From NCBI GenBank assembly GCA_026122225.1, contig JANEZZ010000739.1:1674001-1738000 (forward strand): DNA of 64,000 nucleotides, in the 5' to 3' direction. Source of the DNA: Heloderma charlesbogerti. Its lineage: Eukaryota; Chordata; Lepidosauria; Squamata; Helodermatidae. Each line of letters starts with the position of its first letter. The stretch's first letter is position 1. The notes under the pieces are model-generated. The model was given only the letters and a program-made list of their open reading frames with translations. It was not told the origin of the DNA and ran no database searches. The position numbers were made by a program, and so were the translations under genes. Positions 20,675 through 31,116 of the stretch are shown here, in pieces.

Positions 20675-21681
20675 TAGGGATGTACGAAAGTCACTTACTG
20701 TTTCACGGATCTGCTTCACTGTGGGGGGGGAGGCGCTTCGTCCCTCCCCCCGGAGTCCTGCCCGGCCGGCTCCGCTCCATGCAATCAATGGAGCCGCCAG
20801 CCGGCTCCGCCCACAGCCTGACATCCGGCCGCTGTGCAGCAGGGACACAAATTGCGGCGGCTGTAGCCGCTGCCGTTTGCGTCCCTGTACTTAACCATGA
20901 TAGACTACGTAAATATTTACATAGCCTATCACAGCAAAGTAAAAAGAAACGCATATGCAAATGGCGGCTATGGTGCCATTTGCATTTGCTATTTTCGCCG
21001 TTCTAGCCCACGTTCTAGCCTATGTAGGCTAGAATGGCGAAAAATAGCAAACGCAAATGGCAGCCGCCATAGCCGGTGCCATTTGCGTATGCTGCGCCCT
21101 GCCGCAGCCAGCCAGGAGACCAGCTGCTGCACCCGCCGCCCCGCCGCCGCCCCACCACCGCTGCCACCCAGCCGCACCCGCTGCTGCACCTGCTGCACCT
21201 GCTGCCGCACCCGCTGCCCCTGCCGCCCCGCTGCACCCACCGCTGCTGCCCCGCCACACCCGCTGCCCTGCCACAGCACCCGCAAATGCACCCGCCGCCC
21301 CCGCCGTAAACTACGTAAACTACGTAAACTACGTAAACATTTACGTAGACTAAGACGGTAAAAATAAGGGGAACGCAAATAGGGTAGACGCTACGCTATT
21401 TGCGTTCCCCTTATTTTCACCATCTTAGTCTTAGTTTTTTTTTTTTTTAAGTCAGCCGTGATAGGCTACGTAAACTAGCCAGCGGCCGGATGTCTGGCTG
21501 CTGGAGGAGCCAGCCGGCGGCTCTGCAGAATCGCTGCGGAGCACAGCCGGCCGGCCAGGATTCCGGGGGGGGAGGAATGGAGCGCCTCCCCCCCATCCAT
21601 GATTCCGGGGGGAGGGACGGAGCTCCTCCCCCCCATCATCAGCATAATCCCCGAAAGGTAAGTGATTTTCATTCATCCCTA
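20675..21681. mobile_element. Chimeric hAT-like palindromic element (both ends of type B)
   Basis: The left end TAGGGATGTACGAAAG..CACTTACTG and the right end GAAAGGTAAGTGATTTTC..CATCCCTA are both the B end, in opposite directions. The flanking octamers GGAGTGGG and TCCTGAAT do not match. The interior has several hairpins plus a CCGC/CTGC-rich stretch (about 21110-21305) that generates proline/alanine-rich false frames. It is best read as two copies joined by recombination. Confidence 0.8.
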
Positions 21682-21699
21682 TCCTGAATCTACTGCTAC

Positions 21700-22394
21700 A
21701 ATTTTATTGAGCAGCCAAAAGATCTAGTGCTATGAGAGAGAGATGGAAAATCATCTCTCATGCCATGTCTCATGCCATCATTTTATACTTGTATCAGGTC
21801 CCCCTTTAGTCAGCCTTTTCTTAAACTAAACGATTCCTCAAAGTTTAAGCCTCTTTGGGGGAGGTACTCCTCATCCATTTCTGTTCCCTGTTCTGCCTCC
21901 TTTTCCAACTCTTCTATAAATGTTTCATGCTGGAATGACCAAAACTGTACTCAGTTTTTCAAATGCAGCCACACCAGCGATTTGTATAAATGCATTTTGC
22001 CTTGTCTAATAACCCCCAAAACAGAATTTGCATTTTTGCCATTGCTGCTGTCCTGTAAGGACCAAACTACATGTGAGGTTAACACTGCAGCCCTGCTCCT
22101 GAGTACAGCTCCCCCCACCAACAAGTTGCCATTGTTGTCATTGGCCCCACCCTGCCAATCCAGATCAGAACCTTAGTATGGGGGGAAAGGGCTCATTTCA
22201 ATTTATTTATTTTTTACACTGGAAATGGGAGGTATGGGATCCATGTCTGGACTGGAACCGGAGCAGGGGGCAAAGGCCTAAAGCCCCTCTACCGACCATG
22301 CTAGGATCGCAAACTGGATTGGAGCCCCCCACACGGGCAAGTTGCATGTATCTTGGGGGGAGGGGACACCCTGCACTCAAGGGCAGAACTACGC
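21700..22394 (-). mobile_element. Old CR1 LINE fragment(s)
   Basis: TTTAGTCAGCCTTTTCTTAAACTAAACG, CCAAAACTGTACTCAGT and CAAATGCAGCCACACCAG read as the reverse complement of CR1 ORF2 3' coding. From about 22090 to 22390 the sequence is not recognised (a GC-rich stretch with no clear frame). Confidence 0.55.
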
Positions 22395-22482
22395 AGTTAA
22401 AGCAAATGTAATTTTTGTGAACCGCTCAGAGAGCTTGCGCTATTGGGTGGTATAGAAATAAATAAATCAGTCAGTCAGTCAG
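22395..22482 (+). mobile_element. L2-like LINE 3' tail
   Basis: GTGAACCGCTCAGAGAGCTT..GGTGGTATAGAAATAAATAAAT followed by CAGT repeats. Same tail as at 4.43, 48.48 and 54.34 kb. Confidence 0.6.
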
Positions 22483-23113
22483 TCCTGGCTTGACATTTTT
22501 ATCAAACTTTCCACCACCACTCCAAAATCCCTTTCCTCATCAATCACAGCAAGTTCAGTCCCCATCAATGAATGTCATTTTTTTTCACTTTTGCCAGTGA
22601 TCAGCATTTCACATTTACTAACACTGAATCTCATGCCATTGTGTTTCCCATTCACCCAGTTTGGAGAGCTCCTTATGAGGTTTTCACAGATTTGTTATTT
22701 GTTGTTATTATTACTTACGATCCTGAATAACTTGATGTCACTCGTCCACCCTGGCTCTGTAATATTTGTGAATACCTGAATATCACTGACACAGGATAGA
22801 GTCTCCTAGGACCTGCTATGTACTTCTCTCCACTGCGAGTATCGTCCCTTTATCGCTGCACTTTGCTTCTGATTTTTTTAACTATGTATTAATCCATACA
22901 GGAGTCCAACCTTTTTTCTTTTTTCTACCATGTTTGCTATGTTAACCTAGGAGCCTTCTATGGTGGATTTTTTGTTAGAAACCTTTTGGAACGTCACAGT
23001 TTACAATGCCAACAGGATCACCCTCTCTCAATCACCCTCTTCTGATTGGAAGGCTCTGTTTTTCTCAGCTGCTCATGAAAACAGAGCTGAGCCTGCCTTT
23101 GGGGTGACATTAC
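22483..23113 (-). mobile_element. Old CR1 fragment, then intron sequence of P2
   Basis: 22490-22960 reads as reverse-complement CR1 (CACATTTACTAACACTGAATC, TTGATGTCACTCGTCC). After about 22960 the sequence becomes the intron following P2 exon 3. No P2 exon 4 was found between 11.5 and 23.1 kb. Confidence 0.5.
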
Positions 23114-24750
23114 CTGCCATGGCTGCAGGCTCCAAAGCCCCAGCATTCTACCATCCACCCTGGTTCTGTGTTTTGCTCTAGATTCAGACATCATATATAG
23201 AGCGTGGGCAATGGCGTGGGCAGTGTTGTAGACATTGTAGCTGTGGCCAGTCATGCTCATTTCAAAGAAAGTCCCTGGAAGGCTCTCCAGTTTCTCCTCC
23301 CCAGTGCAGCCTTCCTCAGGCTTCTTACCTCAGCCACACTGGAATTCTTCAAAGAACAACTAAAGGCTTTCTCCCAGAAGTCCTGGATAAAACCATCTTC
23401 TCTTTCCCAAGAAGGATTTACACTCTGGAGAAATGTCCTAAATCCAGGTGGCTCATTTGAATGAACTGTGAAAGAGATGGCACCCTAGAAGGATTGTATA
23501 TCCCAGTCCTTTTGATAGGCACTTAATTTGAAATCCCAGTGTTCTGTCACAATCCACACCTTGTCCAGGTGTAGGGATGGTGGAGAATTTCTCCCCGAAA
23601 CTTCGGGGGGCCGAGCGCCAACGCGTTCGGCCCCCCGAACAAGTTTCGGAGAGAAATCCTCCGCACCCCCCCCGCACCCCGCACCCCTCCTGGGACGGGA
23701 CTTACCTTTTGCGAATGTCCCTCCCAGTGGCTGGTCCAGCCGGCGGTTCGGCGGGTGTTCGAGCGAGGTGGGAGCGGCAGCCGGTCTTTCGACTGGCTGC
23801 CGCCACCGCCATTGTAATGAAAGAAAAAAAAAAAAACGCCCCCTGATAGGCTACGTGACGATTCACGTAGCCTATCACGGCTAGATTTGCAAAGTCAGCC
23901 GTGATAGGCTACGTGAATCATCACGTAGCCTATCATGGGTGACTTTAAAAAAAAAAAAAAAGGCTATTTGCGTTGCCCTTATTTTCGCCGTAGTCAACGT
24001 AAACATTTACGTAGACTACAGCCACTAAATAAGGAACACGAATGGCGGCTCCCTATGGGGGCCGCCATTCGTGTACACGCTTTTTTTTTTTTTTTAAAGT
24101 CACCCGTGATAGGCTACATGACAATTCACGTAGCCTATCATGGCTGACTTTGCAGATCTAGCCGTGATAGGCTACGTGAATCGTCACGTAGCCTATCAGG
24201 GGGCGTTTTTTTTTTACTTTCGCGTTCACGGCCGGGCGAGGCAGGAAGCCTCCCCCCCGGCCTGAATTTCGCGGGGGGAGCAGCGAAGCGCTCCCCCCCA
24301 CTGCGAATGGCCTTCGACGACAGGTAAGTGACTTTCGTCCACCCCTACCCAGGTGTGAATCCAGGACTGGTATCCAGGAAGATATCAGCTCACATTTAAC
24401 ATGGACGGAGGTGCACCATGGATGATAAACACATTGGCTTGGCTTTCCATGAGAGCAGGAAATTTGTCCAAATTACTTAAAAACATGTCTAACATTCCAG
24501 CAACGTAAGTTGGGTGTTCTTTCCACAAAGACGGAACATATGTGATTTGCAGAAAGCATTGGCAACAAAACCTGGAAAAACCTTTCTCCATTGTCATTAT
24601 CCACAGCAAAGAGGCCGACCCATGTCCATCTGAAATGCAGAAGTAACTGGACAATCCCAGTGTACTGATGGACTTCATTTGGAACCATCCGGTACAAGGA
24701 AGGCAGCAGTGTTTTTCACTCAGCCCTGAGACAAGGGATCCATACGTGAT
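23114..24750 (-). pseudogene. V2R pseudogene P2: exon 3 (ligand-binding domain), disrupted by a hAT element
   Basis: Corresponds to the 855-bp exon 3 of the intact gene, encoding most of the Venus-flytrap ligand domain. Seen on the minus strand: acceptor TTTTAG then ITYGSLVSGLSE; RMVPNEVHQYTGIVQLLLHF, WTWVGLFAVDN and DMFLSNLDKF; and, beyond the insertion, EMSMTGHSYNVYNTAHAIAHAL and WSLQPWQ followed by an intact GTAATG donor. Damage: frameshifts near the YRMVPNEV segment and again near 24480, further indels in 23260-23560, and a 776-bp hAT insertion (23572-24347). It pairs with P2 exon 2 at 31.8 kb and exon 1 at 35.6 kb. Confidence 0.9.
23572..24347. mobile_element. hAT-like palindromic MITE, copy 6, inside P2 exon 3 (A-B orientation)
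   Basis: 776 bp. It starts TAGGGATGGTGGAG and ends GGTAAGTGACTTTCGTCCACCCCTA. The target duplications TCCAGGTG (23564-23571) and CCCAGGTG (24348-24355) differ by one base. Four ATAGGCTACGTGA hairpins flank the central GTCTACGT hairpin, and half of the central block is deleted. Confidence 0.93.
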
Positions 24751-25650
24751 CTAAAATAAAAACTGAAACATTTTGGTTTTTTTTTAAAAAAATGGGGTAG
24801 TGTTTATGAGTAAAATCACTTGCTAACAGCCATTGCTTTTGCCCAGATGCCTCTTAGAGGGAAGTGATATTTTCATCATATATCTGTAGATAAAACATGG
24901 ATGTCACGTAGGGCATGTCTAGTAAGAAGTCTCACATCGGACTCCAGGTATTGTGATCATAGAAGTGTAAGACTTTGGATGGGAGCGACTGTGAAGGTCT
25001 TTGAGTCTATCCCCCTGCTCAATGCAGGATCTACAGCGAAGGATGCAACTGCAACATCCCTGACAGTTGGCTGACCAGAGTCCTTGAATACCACCAGTGA
25101 AAGAGAGTTCACCATCTCCTGAGGTAGTCTGTTCCACTATTGAAAGCATTTATTGGCTTGGATCCAGTTTTAGTCATCCTTAGAGTAAACCCATGTAAGT
25201 TAGTCATGGTTTACATATCCCATAGATTTCAATGGGTCTTCTCTAAGAATGACTGAAACTGGACCCTATGCACTCTTAGGAAGCTTCTCCTACTGTTTAG
25301 CCACAATCTGCTTCCTTGCAATTTCTGCCCATTAGTTCTAGTCCTTCCCTGTGGAGCAACAGAGAACGAGTCTTCTCCATCTTCTACCTTCAGAGCCCTT
25401 CAGCTGAAGGTACACATGGGTCACATTCTCCCCCACTCACAATAATAATAAAAATTCCTGCACATAGAAAGCTATTGAGTGAGGAAGAAAGGTAACCCAA
25501 AGCCCTTTCCCCTGACATCTATATTTCTATGTGCAGGGACATTTTTGTCTGGAGGAGCCTTTCATCATGGAACACCTCTCCCCCCACACACACACACTCA
25601 AATGGTACAGTTCAAACACAGGTTTATCATCTCGTCTGCTGTTTCTGAGC
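24751..25650 (-). other. P2 intron 2 sequence with an old CR1 fragment (about 24930-25420)
   Basis: Non-coding. CTATCCCCCTGCTCAATGCAGG, CATCCCTGACAGTTGGCTG and CCATTAGTTCTAGTCCTTCC are typical of the reverse complement of CR1 3' ends. No exon found. Confidence 0.55.
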
Positions 25651-25659
25651 ACAAGCCTT

Positions 25660-26500
25660 GAGATGTGACCTCACCCCGCTCCCGGGTTGCCTGGCCGCGG
25701 GGCGGGGGCTGGTGCGGGTGGCGGGAGAAGGATGGGACAAGGGTGAAGGCCATTGGACTTCGCCCCTGGCATCACCAAGGGGCGGGTCAAGCCAGCCACT
25801 ATTTAGGCCATGCTGCCCCGCCGCCTCCTCAGTCCGGCTATTCCAGCTGGAATTTTTGCACCCTTTTCAAGCGGCAGCACATCGGCAGCATCCTCCGTCC
25901 ATCCTTGATATCGGCGGCGGCAGCAGTGCGGTGGCGGCGGCAACCCCAGGGATGAGGCAGCTGCTCGGCTGCTCGGCGGCTCGGCGGCGGCACGGCGCCG
26001 GCGGCATTCCCGGGACAAGGCAGCCACTGAGCTGTGCACAAGGCAGCCCCTTCCCCGGCACAAGCGAGAGGCTTTTCAACCTTCCCTCCCCCTTTCTTCG
26101 GTGGTCCCCGATCTGGTTTCCGTGGCGTTTCTGCCCCCCCCAGCTGATTTCAGGAGGGGAAAGTCTCCTGTTTCACCCCTTTTGCGCTCCATAACACCTT
26201 TACAGTTGTGTGTGGGTGTGGGGGCTTCCCGTTTGGTCTCCGTTTGGCTTCCCGGTGCTTCCGGGTAGCCGTTATTAAGGTGAGGGAAGGAAAAGGGTTC
26301 TGGTGCCTGGGCTTACCTCCTCCTTTTCACTTCCATAGGCCGTTTATCTGCAGCTATCTTCAGTGCGCACTCTCGGCGGCTTCTTTCCTTTCGTCCAGGG
26401 AGTACAGAGATTTTCCCGGGCTTTCTTTAGCACTCTGCCACCCCCTAGTGGCCTGTTGTGCCTTCAACCCCCTTTGCTTAATAAAGAAAGAAAGGGGGAG
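25660..26500 (+). promoter_or_regulatory. GC-rich 5' leader/promoter candidate of the Ngaro-like element
   Basis: High GC and CpG with two GC-box-like sequences (GGGGCGGG-type at about 25700 and 25783) and a TATTTAG sequence at about 25801, followed by a long GC-rich leader. GCCACCCCCTAGTGGCC near 26440 and an AATAAAG at 26480 follow. The promoter role is inferred from composition and position only. Confidence 0.4.
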
Positions 26501-26786
26501 GGAGGAGAAAATAAATACATAAGAAAAAAAGAAGCAGTTGTTTAAGGGGAGCACAAGTAAGGCACAAGGCTTTGCCTGGAAAGTATAGGGTGCCATTTAA
26601 TATAAATAATAATAACAGTAATTAAAGACAAAGCAAACAAATAAACAAATTAATTTACACACAACTAATAGTATAATAATATTACCAATAAATACATACA
26701 TAATAATTATAGAAACAGAAATTGGAAGCATACCATTTCATTCAGGGTTCAATCCTAAAGTTGGTTGGCAGATTTCCCAACACACA

Positions 26787-28215
26787 GTGATGCCACCCAA
26801 GAAGGGTTTGGTGGGGGGGGGGAAGGCAAGGGCAAAGCCGCTTGCCCCCCAGCTAAAGCCCCCTGCCCCCCAGCTAAGTGCCACTTCCGTAGGGCCGACT
26901 CTTCCTCATCCAACGATGAGGATCAAGACATGGCCCTCATTCTGGCCAGAATCACCCCTGCCAGGCGGGCTCCCCGGACTTCAAGGGTTACTAGAGGGCA
27001 AGCTCACAAGGGTCTATTAATATCTATTTCAGAGAGGCTGGAAGGAATCGAGGCTTCCAAGGAGGTTGTCACCGTCACTGGGCAAACAGCATCTGCACTA
27101 GGGATGGCAGAGAATTTCTCCACAAATCTTCAGGAGGACGAGTGCCGATGCATTCGGCCCGCCGAAAGTGTTGGGGAAATTCTCCGCTGGCCCCCCGCCC
27201 CCCCCGGGATGGGACTTATCTTCGGCAAATGTCCCTCTCGGCGGCGGGTCCTGGCGGCATTTCGGCGGGGGCAGGGGCGGCGGCCGGTCTCCCGACCGGC
27301 TGCCATCACCGCCATTACAAAATAAAAAAGTACAGTAAAAAAAACCCCACACACCCGTGATAGGCTACGTGATGATTTACGTAGCCTATCATGGCTAGAT
27401 TCCCACGGGTGACTTTGGGGGGGGGGGAAGCCCGTACGCAAATGGCGGCGCCCCATGGGGTTTTTGCTATTTGCGTTGCCCTTATTTTCGCCGTAGTCTA
27501 CGTAAATCTTTACGTAGACTAGACGTGCCAAAATAAGGAACCAAATGGCGGCTCCCATGGGATGCCGCCATTTGCGTATGCGCTTTCTTTTTTTTTTCAA
27601 AGTCACCCGTGATAGGCTACGTGACGATTTACGTAGCCTATCATGGCTGACTTTGGAAATCTAGCCATGATAGGCTACGCAAATCGTTACGTAGCCTATC
27701 ACGGGTGTGTGTTTTTTGTTTTTTGTTTACTTTTTTTTTCGCGGCCGGGGAGACGGGGTGCTCCTCAGTGGCCTGAATTTCACCAGCGAGGGATGGGGCA
27801 CCTCCCCCCCGGCCTGAATTTCGGCCGGGCAAGGCGGGGCGCCTCCCCCCCTCGCCTGAACTTTGGGGGGAGAACCGAAGCGCCTCCCCCCCACCGCGAA
27901 GCAAGCTGCAGGACAAGGTAAGTCCCTTTCGTCCATCCCTAATCTGCACCATCCCCAGCGCTCGCATGCTCATCTTCGGAGCAGTCCCCTCTGGTGCAAG
28001 GGTCGCTGGCACCCGTCTCACTGGCTCTTGCAGTTTTGGACTGCAGCCAGATCCCTGACATGGCAAACAACCTTGGTTCAGGTGAGGTTCCGGTACCTGG
28101 GGGTCCATGCCACCGACTGGCCGTTACCAGTTCCCGCCATATGGGTGGTTCCCCATTTCAGCGGGGATGAGTTGGCCTTTTCACACCCCAGTAGGGGGCA
28201 TCCCTGGGTTCCCAT
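26787..28215 (+). pseudogene. Ngaro/DIRS gag-like remnant, split by hAT copy 7
   Basis: Starts ATG-Pro-Pro-Lys-Lys-Gly in one frame, then continues in a second frame with RRADSSSSNDEDQDMALILA and RLEGIEASKEVV, an acidic/serine-rich stretch followed by a short coiled-coil-like segment as in DIRS-group gag N-termini. A single frameshift in the G-run near 26810-26820 would account for the change. It is interrupted at 27099-27941 by a hAT element; non-repeat sequence continues at 27950-28215. Function in the living family: nucleocapsid-like structural protein (family knowledge; weak here). Confidence 0.55.
27099..27941. mobile_element. hAT-like palindromic MITE, copy 7 (A-B orientation)
   Basis: 843 bp, perfect target duplication ATCTGCAC at 27091-27098 and 27942-27949, so it clearly landed inside the older Ngaro-like element. 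Starts TAGGGATGGCAGAG, ends CTTTCGTCCATCCCTA. Full set of hairpins. Confidence 0.95.
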
Positions 28216-29414
28216 TAGAGATGGCAGAGAGATTCTCCCCGAATCTTTGGGGGGCCGAGTGCCAATGCTTTCGGCCCCCCGAAATTGGTGGTGAAAGTCT
28301 CCACCCCCCCGCCCCCCCCCGGGATGGGACTTACCTTTGCTGAATGTCCCTCCTGGCAGCGGGTCCCGGCGGCGGTTCGTCAGCCTTTCGTCGGGGGCGG
28401 GGGCAGCAGCCGGTCTTCTGACCGGCTGCCGCCGCCGCCATTACAAGGTAAAGTGTTAAAAAAACAAACAAACCCTGTGATAGGCTACATAACGATTAAC
28501 ATAGCCTATCACGGCTAGATTTCCAAAGTCAGCCATGATAGGCTACGTAAATCGTTACGTAGCCTATCACGGGTGACTTTGAAAAAAAAAAGTGCGTACG
28601 CAAATGGCGGCGGCCTGTGGGCGCTGCCATTTGCGTTCCTTATTTGGGCACATGTAGTCTACATAGACATTTACGTAGACTACGGCGAAAATAAGGGCAA
28701 TGCTATTTGCATGGGCGCCGCCATTTGCATACACTTTTTTTTCCCCCAATGTCAGCTGTGATAGGCTACGTAAACATTTACGTAGCCTATCACGGCTGAC
28801 TGCAGGGATGAAAATGGCGGTGGCTACGGCCGCCGCCATTTGCGACCCAGTAGGAGAAGAGGATTCATGGCCGGAGGGATGGGGCGCCTCCCCCCGCCAA
28901 GAATTTCGGGGGGAGGAATGGAGCGCCTCCCCCGCATCGCGAAGCAAGCTGCGGGACCAGGTAAGGGACTTTCGTCCATCCCTAAAATGTTTACGTAGAC
29001 TACACATGCCAAAATAAGGAACTCAAATGGCAGCACCCATGGGCGCCACCATTTGCATACGCGCATTTTTTTGTTTTTTTTTTCCAAACAGCTGTGATAG
29101 GCTATGTAAACATTTACGTAGCCTATCACAGTGTTTTTTTTAAAATCTAGCCGTGATAGGCTACGTAAATCTTTACGTAGCCTATCACTTTTTTTTTTAA
29201 CTTGGAAATGGTGGCGGCGGCAGCCAGTCAGAAGACCGGCCGCTGCCGCTGCACCGCCGCCGAACCTCCGCCGGAGGCGCCGCTGCCAGGGACATTTGCA
29301 CAAGGTAAGTCCCATCCCGGGGGGGGGGGCGGGGAGTGGCAGACCGTTTCTCCACCAATTTCAGGGGGCATTCGGCCTCCCCGAGATTCGTGGAGAAATT
29401 CTCTGACATCCCTA
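28216..29414. mobile_element. Composite of two hAT-like elements replacing the Ngaro RT region
   Basis: 28216-28984 is a complete A-B copy (TAGAGATGGCAGAG.. to ..CTTTCGTCCATCCCTA). 28985-29414 is the right part of a second, inverted copy beginning abruptly inside its central block (AAATGTTTACGTAGACTACA) and ending with an A end (CTCTGACATCCCTA). No pair of ends has matching octamers (GTTCCCAT on the left; AAATGTTT and GCCATCGC on the right). On the left lies gag-like sequence, on the right the end of RNase H, so host sequence is missing between them. Confidence 0.85.
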
Positions 29415-29577
29415 GCCATCGCGCAACAGTAGGGTCATGGCCTTGCTTCGGGCTTTCACTCTGCAGTGCCTGCATTTTAATATTTTATTCCGTGCATGAC
29501 ACATTCCTGGCATGGATAATGCCTTGGCTGACGCTTTGTCATGAAACCAGGTGCAACGTTTCTGAGAACTGGCCCCT
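29415..29577 (+). pseudogene. Ngaro/DIRS RNase H C-terminal fragment
   Basis: In one frame it reads RNSRVMALLRAFTLQCLHFN, then ILFRA-stop-HIPGMDNALADALS-stop-NQVQRF-stop-ELAP. The HIPGxxNxxADALS pattern is the hallmark end of the DIRS/Ngaro RNase H domain. Three in-frame stops (TGA; two match decayed CGA codons). Everything upstream of this, including RT, is absent. Confidence 0.8.
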
Positions 29578-30520
29578 TGGGCGCGGGCTATTCCGGACAC
29601 CATGCCAGCCACTCTGTGGGACGTTGGCTGGAAGAGGCGGAACAGGCCATCCTGCAGTCCTTAGCCCCCAGCACGAGAGCGGCTTACGCCAGGTCAGGTA
29701 GGGAGTTCTTTTCATTCTGGGCGGCTGCACATCTTCCACAGTGCTGGCCAATACCGGTCGATCACCTACTGCAGTTTTGCGTGGATGCCCACAGGCGGGG
29801 CCTAGCAGCCTGGACCATTGGGGGTAGGCTTGCTGCACTTGCCTTCTGGTCTAAAATGAAGGGTGTAGCAGATAACACCATGGACTTCTGGGTCCAGCGG
29901 ATGCTTCAGGGCTGGTCCAGGGGGTCCCCGGTGCCTCCTGACTGTAGACGCCCTCTGTCACCAGACATATTGCTGGGCTTGCGGGATCTGTGGCCTTCCT
30001 TGTGCAAATCCCCTCAAGAAGCCTCGTTGTTTCATGCTGCAGCTCTTACAGCATTCTTTGGGGCATTCAGGATATCGGAGGTGGTGGTGTCCGCTAAGGG
30101 TGACCTGTCGGGACGAGCCTTGCAGTTTAATGACTTACAGTTTTCTCAGCAGGGGGCCTGTATTAAGCTTAGGAGGTCCAAGACTGACCAGGGGGGAAGG
30201 GGCTGTTTCCAGCCCCTGTGCCGGACCTCTGCCCAGTCGCAGCATTGAGGGACTTTCTGAAGGTTCGGGGAAACCTGCCCTGCCCCCTTTTTTGCCATAC
30301 AAACTCTTCTCCTTTAACCAAATATCAATTTTGGGCAGTCACACAGCGAACATTAAAGGCGCTGGGTTTGGGTGCTCTTTGTTTTGGCACACATTCCTTC
30401 CAGATTGGGGCCACCTCCACAGCTGCATCTCTGGGGTTCACATCAGACAAGGTGCAGTCGGTCGGTAGGTGGCGCTCCAAGGCATATCAGGCATACGTGA
30501 AGCCACTGCCGGGCCCTTAG
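29541..30520 (+). pseudogene. Ngaro/DIRS tyrosine recombinase, one frameshift and a lost catalytic Arg
   Basis: Family role: integrates the circular cDNA by site-specific recombination without target duplication. N-terminal SAM-like core-binding part: APSTRAAYARSGREFFSFW. Catalytic part: FFGAFRISEVV (first Arg retained), KTDQGG, then after a frameshift near 30205-30215 (G/A run) DLCPVAALRDFL, GTHSFQIGATSTAASLGF, VQSVGRWRSKAYQAYV. In the His-x-x-Arg box the usual HSFRIGA reads HSFQIGA, so the second catalytic arginine is Gln. The presumed nucleophilic Tyr in the RSKAYQAY segment remains. The stop is at 30518-30520. Confidence 0.85.
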
Positions 30521-30589
30521 CATGTGTGGACATTTCCGTTCATTACTTTTCTTGTTCTTCTAGATCACCGGAGTGCGAGTGATCCAATG

Positions 30590-31116
30590 AAGGTGCTCAT
30601 CTGCGGGCACATTATTTTTTGGGGGGTGGTCGGAGGGCCTCCTCCAGCTGCGGATCCCAGCTAGGGCTCAGCCGCTATGCCACCATTCAGTGGTTGGGCA
30701 GACGTGGGATACGTTGGGAGCGCCTCCTGCCCACGTTATTCCAGCAAGGGCTGGTGAAGGTTCCCCCACAGATTCTAGTGTTGCACGTACTGGGGAACGA
30801 TTTAGGCCTGCTGAAAGGCAAGGCCCTGATTCTTCAAGCTTGGGAGGACTTGGGGTTGATTCGGCATCGCTGGCTGGGAATCACCTTTATCTGGTCCAAC
30901 CTGTTGCCTAGAGTGGCCTGGAGGGATGGCTTGGGTCCTCGTGCCATGGATAAGGCCCATAAAAAGGTCAACAGAGAGATCAGGAACTTCCTGATCAAAC
31001 AGGGTGACTGGACCATCATCCACCCCGACATTTCCCCTGCTCGGGGGATACTCTACAGGGTGGACGGTGTTCATCTCACTGAACTAGGCAATGGTGTCTT
31101 TTTGGCTGATCTGTGA
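30590..31116 (+). pseudogene. Ngaro SGNH-hydrolase-like ORF, frame-broken
   Basis: SGNH/GDSL esterase-like domains are a known accessory of vertebrate Ngaro elements. Block I reads CGHIIFWG, where GHS is expected, so the catalytic Ser appears to be Ile. It is in a different frame from the rest, broken at the T6G6 run (about 30615-30626). The rest reads WLGRRGIRWERLLP, ILVLHVLGNDLG (GxND block), and RVDGVHLTELGNGVFLADL (Asp-x-x-His block, present). The open stretch after the break is about 165 codons. Non-catalytic if read literally. Confidence 0.75.

Noticed and set aside
20897..21378. Several overlapping Ala/Pro/Arg-rich frames on both strands
   Set aside because: They are generated by GCC/CTG-rich sequence inside a chimeric hAT element; composition bias explains their openness.
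28985..29414. A separate complete hAT element
   Set aside because: Only one end is present. It starts in the middle of the central hairpin and shares no target duplication with any nearby end.
30690..31074. Other frames overlapping the SGNH-like ORF on both strands
   Set aside because: Shadows of the hydrolase-like frame, which alone carries the GNDL and DGVHL motifs.
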